The notes under the pieces were generated by a model. It searched no databases and was not told the origin of the DNA. It was given only the letters and a program-made list of their open reading frames with translations. The position numbers were made by a program, and so were the translations under genes. A DNA stretch of 5,776 bases from CAZXYF01 sp964644705. Lineage in GTDB: Bacteria > Planctomycetota > Brocadiia > SM23-32. This document shows positions 5,319 through 5,776 of the stretch, one piece after another; the first letter of the stretch is position 1; each line of letters starts with the position of its first letter. The stretch lies in NCBI GenBank assembly GCA_964644705.1, contig CAZXYF010000199.1:1-5776 (forward strand), in the 5' to 3' direction.

Positions 5319-5776
5319 GGGTTGGCGCACTGACGACTCGTGGTACGTCCGGGATAGTGCAGAAATATGCCCCAACCCGGACATGACCGGTGGCTGAGGC
5401 TCGGAACTCCGGCCCCAGAGAAAAATGCGATGATTCCAAGATTGCCATATAACGCGGCGCAAAAAGCGCGATATTCGGATTCTCGCGTGGGACCAATTCC
5501 GGCGATGTGGCCCCCCCCCGTCCCTGCGGCGGGAGGCCAAAATGATTGGCACCATCCCCTACACGGATAGGCTGCTGATTCGTTATCTTCCTTACTCCGA
5601 GTGGGTGTCCCGTAGTATTGGCGGGGACACCTCCCAAAAGGGCCACTATTGTTTCGTCAGCCCGGGGCAATCCTGTCCAAAACGTCAGAACTCCTGATCC
5701 GTTGGAAAATACAGTGAACCCCAATTCGCCAAATAGCCTGTAATAACATCCGGTGTACCCTTGGGGAAAAGTCGCT
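5319..5776. other. Right flank with no recognised gene
   Basis: No gene is supported here. On the minus strand one frame is free of stops from the window edge (5775) down to 5119, crossing the hcp terminator and running antisense to the hcp 3' end; a second minus-strand frame (5555-5274) and a plus-strand frame (5367-5570) are also open, so low stop density is general here. I recognise no domain in any of them. Other structure is a C9 homopolymer at 5511-5519 and the hairpin at 5603-5632. It may be intergenic DNA, a decayed gene or a dispersed repeat. Confidence 0.5.
5603..5632. repeat. GC-rich inverted repeat in the right flank
   Basis: GGGTGTCCC (5603-5611) pairs with GGGACACCT (5624-5632) with one G-T wobble, a 9-bp stem around a 12-nt loop. 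No T-tract follows on either strand, so it does not look like a terminator. It could belong to a small dispersed element or an operator. Confidence 0.35.

Noticed and set aside
5319..5776. Transfer RNA, SRP RNA, CRISPR array or insertion-sequence ends in the right flank
   Set aside because: No T-loop or anticodon-arm pattern, no SRP core motif, no spaced repeats and no matched terminal inverted repeats were visible.

Overview
The window holds five consecutive plus-strand genes that form a coherent stress-defence cluster, flanked by two non-coding or undeciphered stretches. In order they are an Rrf2-family transcription regulator (582-995), a 4Fe-4S ferredoxin-domain protein (1053-1796), an A-type flavodiiron protein (1871-3058), a small cupin with an N-terminal CxxCxC motif (3163-3510) and a class I hybrid cluster protein, Hcp (3599-5251). 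A textbook intrinsic terminator at 5282-5318 closes the cluster.

Organism: base composition is moderately GC-rich. Every gene has a good Shine-Dalgarno site about 7-8 nt before its start, and the regulator has a 17-bp-spaced sigma-70-type promoter. This points to a bacterium outside the Bacteroidetes-type promoter and SD usage. Hcp of the anaerobe (CX2CX8CX5C) type plus a flavodiiron protein indicates a strict anaerobe or a facultative one with an anaerobic phase. The proteins are rather acidic, which would fit a moderately halophilic host, but that is weak. I cannot name the genus.

Layout: 1-524 contains no gene I can support, apart from a possible 3' end of an upstream gene and a possible 44-codon ORF. 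The promoter at 525-553 is overlapped by a 7-bp inverted repeat, a likely autoregulatory operator. The first three genes are separated by 57 and 74 nt and are probably co-transcribed. A strong GC-rich hairpin without a T-tract lies between the flavodiiron and cupin genes, followed by two small palindromes. The hcp leader carries an 8-bp direct repeat. These sites could partly uncouple the downstream genes. After the terminator, 5319-5776 has no recognisable gene. It contains a C9 homopolymer and a minus-strand frame that stays open to the window edge.

How the genes may work together (inference): the regulator has an Asp and three Cys at the positions used by the NO sensor NsrR, so it may sense NO or Fe-S damage. 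The flavodiiron protein reduces NO and/or O2, and Hcp is an NO reductase/NO-stress enzyme in other bacteria. The ferredoxin-like protein is a candidate electron carrier, since no rubredoxin, rubredoxin reductase or Hcr is in the window. The role of the cupin is unknown.
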